A stretch of DNA of 64,000 nt from Solibacteraceae bacterium (GTDB taxonomy: Bacteria; Acidobacteriota; Terriglobia; Bryobacterales; Bryobacteraceae). Of this stretch, positions 36,736-44,809 are shown piece by piece. Position 1 is the first letter of the stretch, and the number at the start of each line of letters is the position of its first letter. The notes beneath the pieces are model-generated. The model was given only the letters and a program-made list of their open reading frames with translations. It was not told the DNA's origin and did no database searches. Both the position numbers and the translations under genes were made by a program. Location of the stretch: assembly GCA_026984795.1 (NCBI GenBank), contig JALSRK010000076.1, forward strand, positions 1-64,000, given 5' to 3'.

Positions 36736-37974
36736 ATGTCCACCCAACGCAGGCAGTTCCTCACTCGTTTGTTCGGCTGGGCGGGGTTGACCGCGGGAAG
36801 CGCCGCGGCGGCTCCCATGCCCGCGCCCGCGGCTGCAGCGGCAGGCCCTTCCGCCGCCGGACCCAACCCCAGCGGCCTCGGCAACCTGTTCCTGGCCCGG
36901 CAGGGCCGCCGGCTGCGGTCCTCGAGCTGGAACCGCACCGGCAAGAACGCCGACCGGGTGCAACTGAAACCGGGCGAGACGGCGGTGATCGCCGACATCG
37001 CCCGGGCCGGCTGCATCCGGCACATCTGGATGACCATTTCCACCCGCGAGCCGCACTACCTGCGGCGGATGGTGTTGCGCGCCTACTGGGACGGGGAGTC
37101 CTCGCCCAGCGTGGAGTCGCCGGTGGGCGACTTCTTCGGCGTCGGCCACGCCCGGGTGACCAACTACTGGTCGCTGCCGCTGAACATGGTCACCGGCGGG
37201 CGGCCGGAGTCCGAAAATCGGGCGGCGATGAACTGTTTCTTCCCGATGCCCTTCGCTCGTGGGGCGCGCCTGACGGTGGAGAACCAGGGAAAGGAGCCCG
37301 TCCGGGCGCTCTACTACTACGTCGATTACGAGACCTATGACGGCCTGCCGGACGAGGCGCTGAGGTTCCACGCGCAATGGCGCCGGCAGAACCCCACCGT
37401 CCCGACGAGCCTCGACCTGAGCCAGGGGGCCGATTTCCGGCGCATCAACGAGGTGGTGAACCTTGACGGAAAGCTCAACTACGTGATCCTCGAAGCCGAA
37501 GGCCGCGGCCACTACGTGGGCTGCAACCTCTCGATCGACCACATCAACCCGATCAAGAACTTCGGCTGGTTCGGCGAGGGCGACGACATGATCTTCATCG
37601 ACGGCGACGAGAAACCGACGCTGGTGGGCACCGGGACTGAAGACTACTTCTGCGCCGCCTGGGGCTTTCCGGGCGGGCACAACTCGATGCCCTACCACGG
37701 CATCTCGCTCGCCGGGCCCACCACCGGCCCGGCTCCCTACAGCGGCAAGTGGACCATGTACCGCTACCACATCGAGGACCCGGTGATGTTCACCAGATCG
37801 ATCAAGGTGACCATCGAGCACGGCCACGGCAACGTCCACGCCAACGACTACTCCTCGGTGGGCTACTGGTACCAGACCGAGCCCCACGCGGCCTTCCCGA
37901 AGCTGCCGCCGGTCGAAAAGCGGCTGCCGATCCCGGACCGCGAGAGCCTGCGGAAGTTCTGGAAGACTTATTAG
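36736..37974 (+). CDS. DUF2961 (GH172-type) secreted glycoside hydrolase
   Basis: Protein of 412 aa. RRQFLTRLFGWAGLTAGSAA at 5-24 is a twin-arginine signal, followed by a Pro/Ala-rich linker. The DUF2961 fold is shown by IARAGCIRHIWMTISTREP, RAYWDGESSPSVESPVGDFF, the YYYVDYE strand, and the conserved TLVGTGTEDYFCAAWGF, where Glu and Asp belong to the GH172 active site. Characterised GH172 members act on fructofuranosides and arabinofuranosides. The ATG at 36736 follows ACGGAGGTG. The gene stands alone. Confidence 0.85.
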   Translation: MSTQRRQFLTRLFGWAGLTAGSAAAAPMPAPAAAAAGPSAAGPNPSGLGNLFLARQGRRLRSSSWNRTGKNADRVQLKPGETAVIADIARAGCIRHIWMTISTREPHYLRRMVLRAYWDGESSPSVESPVGDFFGVGHARVTNYWSLPLNMVTGGRPESENRAAMNCFFPMPFARGARLTVENQGKEPVRALYYYVDYETYDGLPDEALRFHAQWRRQNPTVPTSLDLSQGADFRRINEVVNLDGKLNYVILEAEGRGHYVGCNLSIDHINPIKNFGWFGEGDDMIFIDGDEKPTLVGTGTEDYFCAAWGFPGGHNSMPYHGISLAGPTTGPAPYSGKWTMYRYHIEDPVMFTRSIKVTIEHGHGNVHANDYSSVGYWYQTEPHAAFPKLPPVEKRLPIPDRESLRKFWKTY

Positions 37975-38192
37975 AAAAGGCGACTTTCTCGCACTTCTCG
38001 AATTGCCGGCGGCTCGTGGTGCGCCGAGGCATCGCAACACGCGAGACGGCGCCGGTTGATGCAAATCATTGTCACCAACGGGCGGCGATTGCATCCCTGT
38101 CGGCGGGACACCGGCAAGGATCCGCCGGAGTCGGCATCTGAGGGGGCATCCGGAAACGGAAGCCCGGTGGTTCCCGAGAGGAGGAAGGAGTC

Positions 38193-38558
38193 ATGAACGA
38201 CTTTGAACGCACTCAGATGTTCGTCGTGGCCGAGCTAGCCGGGGCTCCCGCCCGCCGTGTCCGGCCGCGGGAATTGGAGAAGAGACTTTCCGGCAGACTA
38301 GGCGTCTCTCCGTTCGTGGTCCGGGCGGCGGTGAAAGACCTGGTCGAGGCCGGTGAGCTCGCCTACACCTACCACGACCCCGAGAGCTTTGTGGAATTGG
38401 CCCCGGCGCGGCCGCACCGACCGGCGCGGCCGATGAAGGTGGTCGTCGATTCCCAGGGCAACTCGTGGCTCTGCGACGCCGACGTAGACCCCTCGATTCC
38501 CCTGTCCAATCAGGGCTGCTGGAACTGCGGCGAGGTCGCATTCACCCGGAACGATTGA
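38193..38558 (+). CDS. Small winged-helix protein with C-terminal CxxC
   Basis: Product of 121 aa. The N-terminal 65 residues look like a winged helix (AGAPARRVRPRELEKRLSG, VSPFVVRAAVKDLVEAGELAYTY). The C-terminal part has a conserved-looking strand MKVVVDSQGNSWLCD and ends in GCWNCGEVAF, giving three cysteines that may hold zinc or iron. A very strong ribosome-binding site (AGGAGGAAGGAG) precedes the ATG, suggesting high expression. No family name is certain; the fold resembles DsrD-like winged-helix proteins. Confidence 0.65.
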   Translation: MNDFERTQMFVVAELAGAPARRVRPRELEKRLSGRLGVSPFVVRAAVKDLVEAGELAYTYHDPESFVELAPARPHRPARPMKVVVDSQGNSWLCDADVDPSIPLSNQGCWNCGEVAFTRND

Positions 38559-38711
38559 CGAAGAGAATGCGGATCGCCGCGGGGACGCCGCGCGGGTGAG
38601 GCGCCGTCCCCAGCGCCGCTCGCGGGTGCGGCGGCGGCAGGAGAAACCGATCAGCTCATAGCTCCCAACCCTGCGGCGCCGCTGCTGCGCCCGGCCCGGC
38701 GGCCGACTCTG

Positions 38712-40655
38712 CTACAGCGTGCGGCCGGTTTCGAAGCCCTCGCGAATGGCGTCGACCACCCGGCGGGGCGCGGCGGCGTCGCCGATGACGTGGAGTTCGA
38801 GGCCGCTGCCGGCCAGCGCATCGGGGAGCTCGCGGTTGGGACGGACGCCGACGGCGAGCACGACGGTTTCGACCGGCAGGGAGGTTTCGCGGCCGCCGTG
38901 CTCGACGGTGGCTTGGCCGGCGCCGAGACGCACAACCTTCGTGTTGGTGTGGATCACGACGCCCCGGGAGGCCAGGCGCTTCATCAGGACGGCCTTCGGG
39001 AGCGGATCCATGCCGGCGCCGGCCTCGGGAAGCATCTCGACGACAGTGACCTTCTTGCCGTGCGCGGCCAGGTAATCGGCTGTTTCCAGGCCCACCAGCC
39101 CGCCGCCGATCACCAGCGCCGAGGGGGTTTCGACCTCCGCGGCGCCGTCGAGTACGTCCGCCGCCAGGCACCAGCGTGTCTGTTCGAGTCCCGGAAAGTG
39201 CACCGTCAGGAGGATGCCTCCGGTGGCCAGAACGACGGCGTCGGGCCGCTTCTCGATCACCATGGCCGGAGTCACCTTGGTTCCGGTGTGGATCGTGACT
39301 CCGGCTCTGCGCGCCATGAGCTCCAGGTAGCGGATCACGTCCCGGAAACCCTCTTTGTGAGGGGGGAGGGCGGCGATCCGGAACTGCCCGCCGAGCACGG
39401 GCTCTTGCTCGTAGAGCGTGACGCGATGGCCGCGTTCGGCGGCGACGCGCGCCGCTTCCAGCCCGGCGGGGCCGCCGCCGACGACCATGATGCTCCGGGG
39501 CCTGGCCGCGGGCTTGATCTCGATTTCGCCCTCATGCCCGGTGAAGGGGTTGAAAGAGCAGCCGGTACCATGGCCCTGGCGCAGCTCGCCGAGGCAGCCC
39601 TGGTGGCACGCGGCGCACAACAGGATGGCGTCTTCGTCGCCTCGTTCCACCTTGCGCACCCAGTCCGGGTCGGCCAGAAAGGCCCGGCCCAGGCCGATCA
39701 GGTCCGTCTGGCCCTGGGCGAGGGCTTCCCGGGCCACCTCGGGTGAGCGGATGCGCCCGGCGACGATGACAGGAACATGGACCGTCTTGCGGATCTCGGC
39801 GGCCGCCGGCAACAGGTTCGCCTTGGGCGTTCCGGCCGGGTAGAGACAGAACGGGGGCGACTCGCACATCGTCCCGGAGGTAATGCTCAACGCCTGGACG
39901 CCCATGGCCTCGACGGCCGGCGCGATCTGCAACGCATCGGCGAGTTCCAAGCCGCCCTCGGCGTAATCCCGGGCGTTCATGCGGACGACGATGGGAAACC
40001 CATCGCCCACCGGCCGCCGGACCGCAGCCAGGACTTCCCGGCCGAACCGCAGCCGGTTGGCGAGGCTGCCGCCGTATTCGTCGTCCCGGCGGTTGGACCG
40101 GGGAGAAAGGAACTGGTGGATCAGATAGCCGTGGCTGAACGGGATCTCGATGGCGTCGAAGCCGGCTTCGCGCACACGCCGGGCCGCGGCGCCGAAGGCC
40201 TCGACGATCTCGGCGATTTCTTCGCGGCTCAGCGCCCGGGGGACCGTCCCGCGAGCGGGACATTCGATAGCCGAGGCCGACACGAGCCCCCGTTCGCCGG
40301 CGAGTTTCGGGTTGGCCGCCTTGCCGGCGTGGTTGACGTGGGCCATGATGCGCCCGCCGGCGGCGTGCACAGCATCGACGAGCCTCGCCAGACCGGGCAG
40401 GAGAGCGTCGTCGTCGATCCCGAGCTGCGAAGGCAGCTCCCGGCCGCTGGCCGTCACGTACATCGGCTCGGTGGTGATGAGGCCCACGCCGGCCTTCGCG
40501 CGGCGGACGTAGAAGGCGACGTGGCGATCGTTCACCGCTCCGCCGGGGGCGCCGTAGCCGAGCTTGACGGTCGTCATCACCGTTCGGTTCGGCAACGTCA
40601 GGGAACCCAAAGATACGGGTTCGAGCAACGGGTCGTGTTCCATGGGCGCTTCCAT
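38712..40655 (-). CDS. Old-Yellow-Enzyme/2,4-dienoyl-CoA reductase-type flavoprotein
   Basis: Multi-cofactor reductase of 647 aa. The FMN TIM barrel (SLTLPNRTVMTTVKLGYG, FDAIEIPFSHGYLIHQFLSP, IGLGRAFLADPDW) is followed by a 4Fe-4S motif (CAACHQGCL and a later Cys in GTGCSFNP) and an FAD/NAD(P) module (MVVGGGPAGLEAARVAAERG and ALVIGGGLVGLETADYLA). The family reduces C=C bonds of enoates, enones or dienoyl-CoA with NAD(P)H. The start at 40655 (alternative 40643) is close to the window centre and divergent from the peroxiredoxin. It is about 25 residues shorter than most FadH-type proteins. Confidence 0.88.
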   Translation of the reverse strand: MEAPMEHDPLLEPVSLGSLTLPNRTVMTTVKLGYGAPGGAVNDRHVAFYVRRAKAGVGLITTEPMYVTASGRELPSQLGIDDDALLPGLARLVDAVHAAGGRIMAHVNHAGKAANPKLAGERGLVSASAIECPARGTVPRALSREEIAEIVEAFGAAARRVREAGFDAIEIPFSHGYLIHQFLSPRSNRRDDEYGGSLANRLRFGREVLAAVRRPVGDGFPIVVRMNARDYAEGGLELADALQIAPAVEAMGVQALSITSGTMCESPPFCLYPAGTPKANLLPAAAEIRKTVHVPVIVAGRIRSPEVAREALAQGQTDLIGLGRAFLADPDWVRKVERGDEDAILLCAACHQGCLGELRQGHGTGCSFNPFTGHEGEIEIKPAARPRSIMVVGGGPAGLEAARVAAERGHRVTLYEQEPVLGGQFRIAALPPHKEGFRDVIRYLELMARRAGVTIHTGTKVTPAMVIEKRPDAVVLATGGILLTVHFPGLEQTRWCLAADVLDGAAEVETPSALVIGGGLVGLETADYLAAHGKKVTVVEMLPEAGAGMDPLPKAVLMKRLASRGVVIHTNTKVVRLGAGQATVEHGGRETSLPVETVVLAVGVRPNRELPDALAGSGLELHVIGDAAAPRRVVDAIREGFETGRTL

Positions 40656-40689
40656 TATCGGACAATCGGGACCGCTACACCGTTTCTGA

Positions 40690-40719
40690 TTGGCTGCCGG
40701 CCACCGATGGTGGTATAGA
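40690..40719 (+). promoter_or_regulatory. Promoter of the selenoperoxiredoxin gene
   Basis: TTGGCT (40690-40695), an 18-base spacer and TATAGA (40714-40719) form a reasonable sigma-70-type promoter 65 bases before the ATG at 40784. It lies in the 128-base divergent spacer shared with the flavoprotein gene. Confidence 0.5.
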
Positions 40720-40783
40720 AGAGGCGTAGGCGGGGCCGGCGGGATCCGGCCTCACTGCGTAGCGTACCGAAAGCGAGGAAGCC

Positions 40784-41503
40784 ATGCCGGAAGAGGTGAA
40801 ACTCGGTTGTGCGCGGCCGACCGGCGGGCCGGTAGGCGAGGTTCCGGCCGCCGAAGAGGCCGCCCCTCGACAGGAAATCAAGGAGGCGAAACAGATGATT
40901 CTCATCGGTAGGAAGGCTCCGGACTTCACTGCCCCGGGCTACCACCAGGGCAAGTTCGTCAATGTGAAACTCTCAGACTATCTGGGCAAGTGGGTGCTGC
41001 TGTGTTTCTACCCCGGCGACTTCACCTTCGTTTGAAGTACAGAGCTCTCAGCGGTCGCTGAGAAATTCCCCGAGTTCCAGAAGCTCGGTGTTGAAGTCTT
41101 GTCGATGAGCGTCGACAGCGTGTTCGTTCACAAGATCTGGAACGAACAGGAACTCTCCAAGATGGTGGAGGGAGGGATTCCGTTTCCGATGCTGTCGGAC
41201 GCGGGGGGCAAGGTAGGCGCCATCTACGGCGTCTACGATGACGAGGCGGGCGTGGAGACGCGGGGCCGCTTCATCATCGATCCCGACGGCGTGATTCAGG
41301 GTTTCGAAGTGCTCACGCCGCCGGTGGGCCGCAACGTCTCCGAGGCCATCCGCCAGATCCAGGCTTTCCAGCTCGTGCGGGAAACCAAAGGGGCCGAGGC
41401 GACGCCCTCGGGCTGGAAGCCGGGCAAGCCGACGCTGAAGCCCGGTCCCGAGCTCGTGGGCAACGTCTGGCAGGAGTGGAAAACGAAACTGGCGTTCGAC
41501 TAG
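40784..41503 (+). CDS. prxU: Selenoprotein peroxiredoxin; in-frame UGA at 41033-41035 read as selenocysteine
   Basis: A 239-aa AhpC/Tsa peroxiredoxin if UGA codon 84 is read as Sec. The family motif [13 protein letters not shown] appears here as [13 protein letters not shown], so Sec replaces the peroxidatic Cys. The frame continues as normal peroxiredoxin ([54 protein letters not shown]). A SECIS-like hairpin starts 12 bases after the UGA. The C-terminal resolving Cys motif (VCP) is absent; other cysteines are C9 and C74. ATG 40784 follows GCGAGGAAG. An internal ATG at 40895 has an even better AAGGAGG and would put Sec at 47, the usual position. It reduces peroxides in the cytoplasm. Confidence 0.9.
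41047..41062 (+). promoter_or_regulatory. Bacterial SECIS hairpin of prxU
   Basis: CTCAGC and GCTGAG form a perfect six-base stem around the apical loop GGUC. The loop begins 17 bases after the UGA. The Escherichia coli fdhF SECIS has the same GGUC apical loop about 18 bases after its UGA, so both loop and spacing fit SelB recruitment. Confidence 0.8.
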
Positions 41504-41581
41504 CCGGGCGCGGCTCCGCCGTCCAGGGAACCGCTGCCCGGGACGGCGGCCGGCCCCGCGGCGGCGTCCGGCGCCCGCCGG

Positions 41582-42085
41582 CTATTCGAGGATCGGCAGG
41601 CTGGCCACCACCTGCAGGTCCACCAGGCTCACCAAGTGAGTTTCGACCTGGAGGAAGCGGGTGGCGGTCCTGGCCCCGAGGGTCTTCCTCACGCGCTCGT
41701 AGTACTTCTTTTTGAGCGCCAGCAGCTTTTCTTCGTACCGCAGCCGCCGCTGGACCAGCTCGTCGGCCTTCTCGTCGGTCATCGAATCGTAGTGCTCGGA
41801 GTACTCCTGGACGCTGGCCACGCGGTCGTCGCCGAGGGCCTGGAGCTCCTTCTCGTACTTCCGGTAGATGGGCCAGAAGACCTCGGCCTGTTCCGGGGCG
41901 CGCTTCAGCGACTGCTTCAGCACCGAGGTCTTCTCGTTGCGGATGTTCTTGCGGAGCAGTGCGATGTACTCGTCTATGGTTTCCTTCTCGGTCGATTGCG
42001 CAGCCTGCTGTGCGTAGAGCGGCGTCAAAACGAGGACAGCGGCCAGGACAGCCAGCCGGAAGATGAGATTGCGTTTCTTCGACAT
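41582..42085 (-). CDS. Secreted helical protein, Spy/CpxP-like in character
   Basis: Product of 167 aa. LIFRLAVLAAVLVLTPLYAQ is a signal peptide. The mature protein is nearly all charged amphipathic helix (YIALLRKNIRNEKTSVLKQS, FWPIYRKYEKELQALGDDRV, ELVQRRLRYEEKLLALKKKY) and ends with a hydrophobic LVSLVDLQVVASLPI. This composition is like periplasmic helical-hairpin chaperones, but the LTxxQ motifs are missing, so the comparison is only structural. GGAGGAA lies about 15 bases before the ATG. It converges with prxU. Confidence 0.7.
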   Translation of the reverse strand: MSKKRNLIFRLAVLAAVLVLTPLYAQQAAQSTEKETIDEYIALLRKNIRNEKTSVLKQSLKRAPEQAEVFWPIYRKYEKELQALGDDRVASVQEYSEHYDSMTDEKADELVQRRLRYEEKLLALKKKYYERVRKTLGARTATRFLQVETHLVSLVDLQVVASLPILE

Positions 42086-42294
42086 AGCGGATTTCGAGGT
42101 TCCTCCTGATCTGGTCGGGACGAGCCGGACCCCTTGCGGCCCCGCCGCCGGGGTCCGATTAGCGCTGGCGCCGGCCGGAGACCGGGACCCCTTCCAGCGA
42201 TGCTGCGGACGCCCCGTGGATTCAAGAGGTTGCGGATGGATTGAGACTCAGCCCTGCCCCCATTTCTGGCGAAGAGCCGATCAGGCGGGTTGAA

Positions 42295-42372
<78 letters not shown>

Positions 42373-42482
42373 AACGCGGATGTTGGCTCTCGAGCGGGGA
42401 CCGCTCTCACGAATATTCTACCGCAGCCCAGGCGGTGGTTTCAGGCTTCGGTGGGGGTGCAAAGGGGGGCGGGACGGGAGTC

Positions 42483-42848
42483 TCAGCCGGCGGCGCGCAG
42501 CAGCGCTTTGACGGCGTCGGCGCAGAGCACGGCGGCGTGGCGGGACTCCGGCGGCAGGCCATCCAAAGCGTCCTCGACGGCGCGGGCGTCGATGGAAGCC
42601 AACGCGGTCAGAGGCCGGCCGGCCAGCAGTTCCGTCAAGGCGGAGCCGGCCGCCACCGAGGCCGTGCACCCTCGGGCCTGGAAGCGCACCCGGCGGACGG
42701 CGCCGGCGGCGATCTCGGCCGAGAGGCGCAGAACGTCGCCGCAGACCGGGTTCTCCACCTCGACGGCCAGGGCCGGCGGAGGCAGTTCGCCGCTGTTGCG
42801 CGGGTTGCGGAAATGATCGAGCAACTGTTCGCTGTAGGGCGGGGGCAT
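42483..42848 (-). CDS. IscU/NifU-like Fe-S cluster scaffold
   Basis: Scaffold protein of 121 aa. The three conserved cluster cysteines are visible in NPVCGD, ARGCTAS and VLCADAV, and the N-terminus YSEQLLDHFRNPRNSGELP is the classic start of the family. It is slightly shorter than typical IscU (about 128) and lacks the LPPVK HscA-binding motif, so it is closer to SufU/NifU-type. No cysteine desulfurase is adjacent. It would assemble 2Fe-2S clusters in the cytoplasm. Divergent from a Nudix gene. Confidence 0.88.
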   Translation of the reverse strand: MPPPYSEQLLDHFRNPRNSGELPPPALAVEVENPVCGDVLRLSAEIAAGAVRRVRFQARGCTASVAAGSALTELLAGRPLTALASIDARAVEDALDGLPPESRHAAVLCADAVKALLRAAG

Positions 42849-43080
42849 CGGACCTCCCGAGCTTGCTCCGGAGCGCGCTTTCTTGAAGAGCCGCTCCAGA
42901 AATCCATTGTCCTACGGCGGGCTTGCCGGGGGGGTGCTTCGGGGCGTTCCACGCGCCGGAACCTCCCGCTGGGGATGCGGTCCCGGGCCTGCAGCGGCAT
43001 CCCGTCCCGTGGGAGTATGGAACTGGATGGCGGCGCTCGTCGGACGGCGCCGCCGCAGCTCGGAGCGAACCGGACGAAAC

Positions 43081-43500
43081 GTGCGAAGACAGCGAAACGG
43101 GGTGATCGTCGTGGCCGGCCTGATCGAGCGGGACGGCCATTTTCTCGTCGGGCAGCGCAAGGCCGGCCGCCGCCACGGCATGAAGTGGGAGTTCCCGGGG
43201 GGCAAGGTGGAGCCGGGCGAGTCGCCCCAGGCGGCGCTCGAGCGGGAGCTGGCCGAGGAGCTGGCGATTGCGGCGAAGGTGGGCCCGGAGATCGTCCGCT
43301 ACGAGCATTCCTATCCCGGGCGCCGGCCGATCCTGCTGATTTTCTACAAAGTCCAGAGCTTTTCCGGGGAGCCGGTGAACCGGGTCTTCGAGGAGATCCG
43401 CTGGCAGCGGCGGGAAAAGCTGCTGGAGCTGGATTTCCTGGACGGCGACTACGATTTCATCCGGCGGCTGCTGCGGGGCGAGTTCCGCGGCCAAATGTGA
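43081..43500 (+). CDS. Nudix hydrolase, MutT-like
   Basis: Nudix pyrophosphatase of about 139 aa. The Nudix box is GGKVEPGESPQAALERELAE ending EL, and the MutT-type start is VAGLIERDGHFLVGQRKAG with a KWEFPGGK lead-in. It could clear oxidised dGTP (8-oxo-dGTP) or another NDP-X. The start is uncertain: GTG 43081 was chosen because it gives a usual length, while ATG 43027 adds an Arg-rich stretch and GTG 43102 would be minimal. No convincing Shine-Dalgarno precedes any of them. Confidence 0.85.
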   Translation: MRRQRNGVIVVAGLIERDGHFLVGQRKAGRRHGMKWEFPGGKVEPGESPQAALERELAEELAIAAKVGPEIVRYEHSYPGRRPILLIFYKVQSFSGEPVNRVFEEIRWQRREKLLELDFLDGDYDFIRRLLRGEFRGQM

Positions 43501-43669
43501 AACCAGTCGTGGTGTTACCCATCGTTGCCGGGTGGCGCCCGAACGCAATCAGCCGGTCTGTTGCCCTAGGATGGCGTAACGTTTCCCGGCCATTTTCCGT
43601 CTAATCGGGCGGTCCGCGGAAGGCCGGGGACGAGCGGCGGCAGCCGGCGTCCGCGGTCCGGAGGGAGCC

Positions 43670-44071
43670 ATGGCGTTCCGGCTACGCGCCGCGGCGGCGC
43701 TGGCCGCGCTTCTTGCGGTTGGCGCGAGCGCCGAAGAGCCGAAGAAGGGCGGAGACCGCCGGCCCGAGCTGACGCTGCTGTTCTTCACCGCCCCCTGGTG
43801 CGGACCCTGCAAGGCCGTCGCCCCCATCCTCGAAAAAGCCCACCGGAAACATCCGAAGAGGGTGCAGCTCGTCATCGTGGACTACGACACGGCGGTGGAC
43901 GAGGTCCGCCGGTGGAGGGTGGAAGAGATCCCGGTGGTGATCGGCGTGGGCCGGGGCGGGGAGGTGGTGTTTCGGGCCGAAGGCGCCGGCGCGGAGACCC
44001 TGCACGAACTGGAAGCCGGAATCGTCAGGTTTTTGGAGAGAGCTCGAAAGAAAGGGGGAAAGCGGCAATGA
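43670..44071 (+). CDS. Secreted thioredoxin-like protein (WCGPC)
   Basis: Thioredoxin-fold protein of 133 aa with signal peptide LRAAAALAALLAVGASA. The active site is FFTAPWCGPCKAVAPIL, and the cis-proline loop is VEEIPVVIGV. GGAGGGAGCC precedes the ATG. Its TGA overlaps the next ATG by four bases (ATGA), so it is translated together with the UGA-containing SIMPL gene downstream. It probably works in the periplasm as the reductant of that protein (inference). Confidence 0.88.
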   Translation: MAFRLRAAAALAALLAVGASAEEPKKGGDRRPELTLLFFTAPWCGPCKAVAPILEKAHRKHPKRVQLVIVDYDTAVDEVRRWRVEEIPVVIGVGRGGEVVFRAEGAGAETLHELEAGIVRFLERARKKGGKRQ

Positions 44072-44787
44072 TCCGACTGCTTTGCGGGATTGCCGTGGCC
44101 GCCCTGGCCGGGCTTCCGGCGGCTGGAGCGGCAGCCAGGATCGAGGAGGCGGCGCCGCGGTATCTCACGGTGGAAGTGACGGGCCGGGCGGCGGTGGAGC
44201 CGGACGTCGTCCACCTGATGATGAAGATGGAATCGAGCGCCGGACCGGCGGCCGAGGCGGCGGCGCAGGGCGAGCGCAGACTCAGAGAATTCCTGGAAGC
44301 GGTGGACGAGCTGGGGATTCCGGGCCTGTCTTACCAAGTGTTCAACAACGTCTACATGCCGCAGCGGGGTGAGCTTCCAGGCCTCACCTACATGCGCAAC
44401 ATCGTGTTCACCCTGACGGGAACGCCCCGGGCCGAGTGGGACGGCATCGTCGCCCGGATCGAGGACCTCGGGGCGCGCTACAACTCCCACTGCGTCACCT
44501 GCGTCGGCTCGGGTTGAGCCAGCCGCGCACAGGGCGTGGTCTTCTCCGTGAGAGAAGCAGACAGGTTGTATGAGCGCGCCATCGCCGAGGCGTGGCGCGA
44601 ACTGGAGGCCCGCCTGCGGAGACTCTCCGCAGCCAACCCCGGCAGGCGCTACCGGCTGGTGTCGGTGAGCTACGACCCGCTGCCGGGCGAATCCGTCATT
44701 GAGGAACTGCCCGATCGGCCGAAGTCGTCCCGGCCGGACGCCGTGGAAGCGTCCGTGCGCCTGCGGGCGACCTATGCGGTGGAGTGA
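44068..44787 (+). CDS. SIMPL/DUF541 protein with in-frame UGA, candidate selenoprotein
   Basis: Reading through the single UGA at 44515-44517 gives a 239-aa secreted protein with signal peptide LLCGIAVAALAGLPAAGAAA and one complete SIMPL domain. Before the UGA are RYLTVEVTGRAAVEPDVVHL and YQVFNNVYMPQ; after it come GVVFSVREADRLYERAIAEA, YRLVSVSYDP and the final strand ASVRLRATYAVE, matching SIMPL strands. The UGA is codon 150 in C142-V-T-C145-V-G-S-G-U150, a redox-like motif. A possible SECIS hairpin starts 10 bases later. The gene overlaps a thioredoxin gene, and prxU 3 kb away shows Sec use. The alternative is a nonsense mutation. The paralogue that follows has no UGA. Confidence 0.7.
44528..44550 (+). 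promoter_or_regulatory. Possible SECIS hairpin in the SIMPL gene
   Basis: CACAGGG (44528-44534) and CTCCGTG (44544-44550) pair with one A-C mismatch and one G-U around a nine-base loop CGTGGTCTT. The loop starts 17 bases after the UGA, has G in its second position and contains GGUC. These features meet the loose bacterial SECIS description (loop 16-37 bases after UGA, early loop G), but the stem is imperfect. Confidence 0.45.
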
Positions 44788-44809
44788 TCGGAGAAGGGGG
44801 AGAACTGCC

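Noticed and set aside
41099-41503. Separate gene for the second half of the peroxiredoxin
   Set aside because: It would lack the entire thioredoxin-fold front. The UGA is exactly at the catalytic Cys and a SECIS follows, so it is one gene.
44518-44787. Separate small gene starting at the GTG at 44536
   Set aside because: It is in the same frame as the SIMPL gene, has no ribosome-binding site and lacks a start of its own. It is better explained as the part after the UGA.
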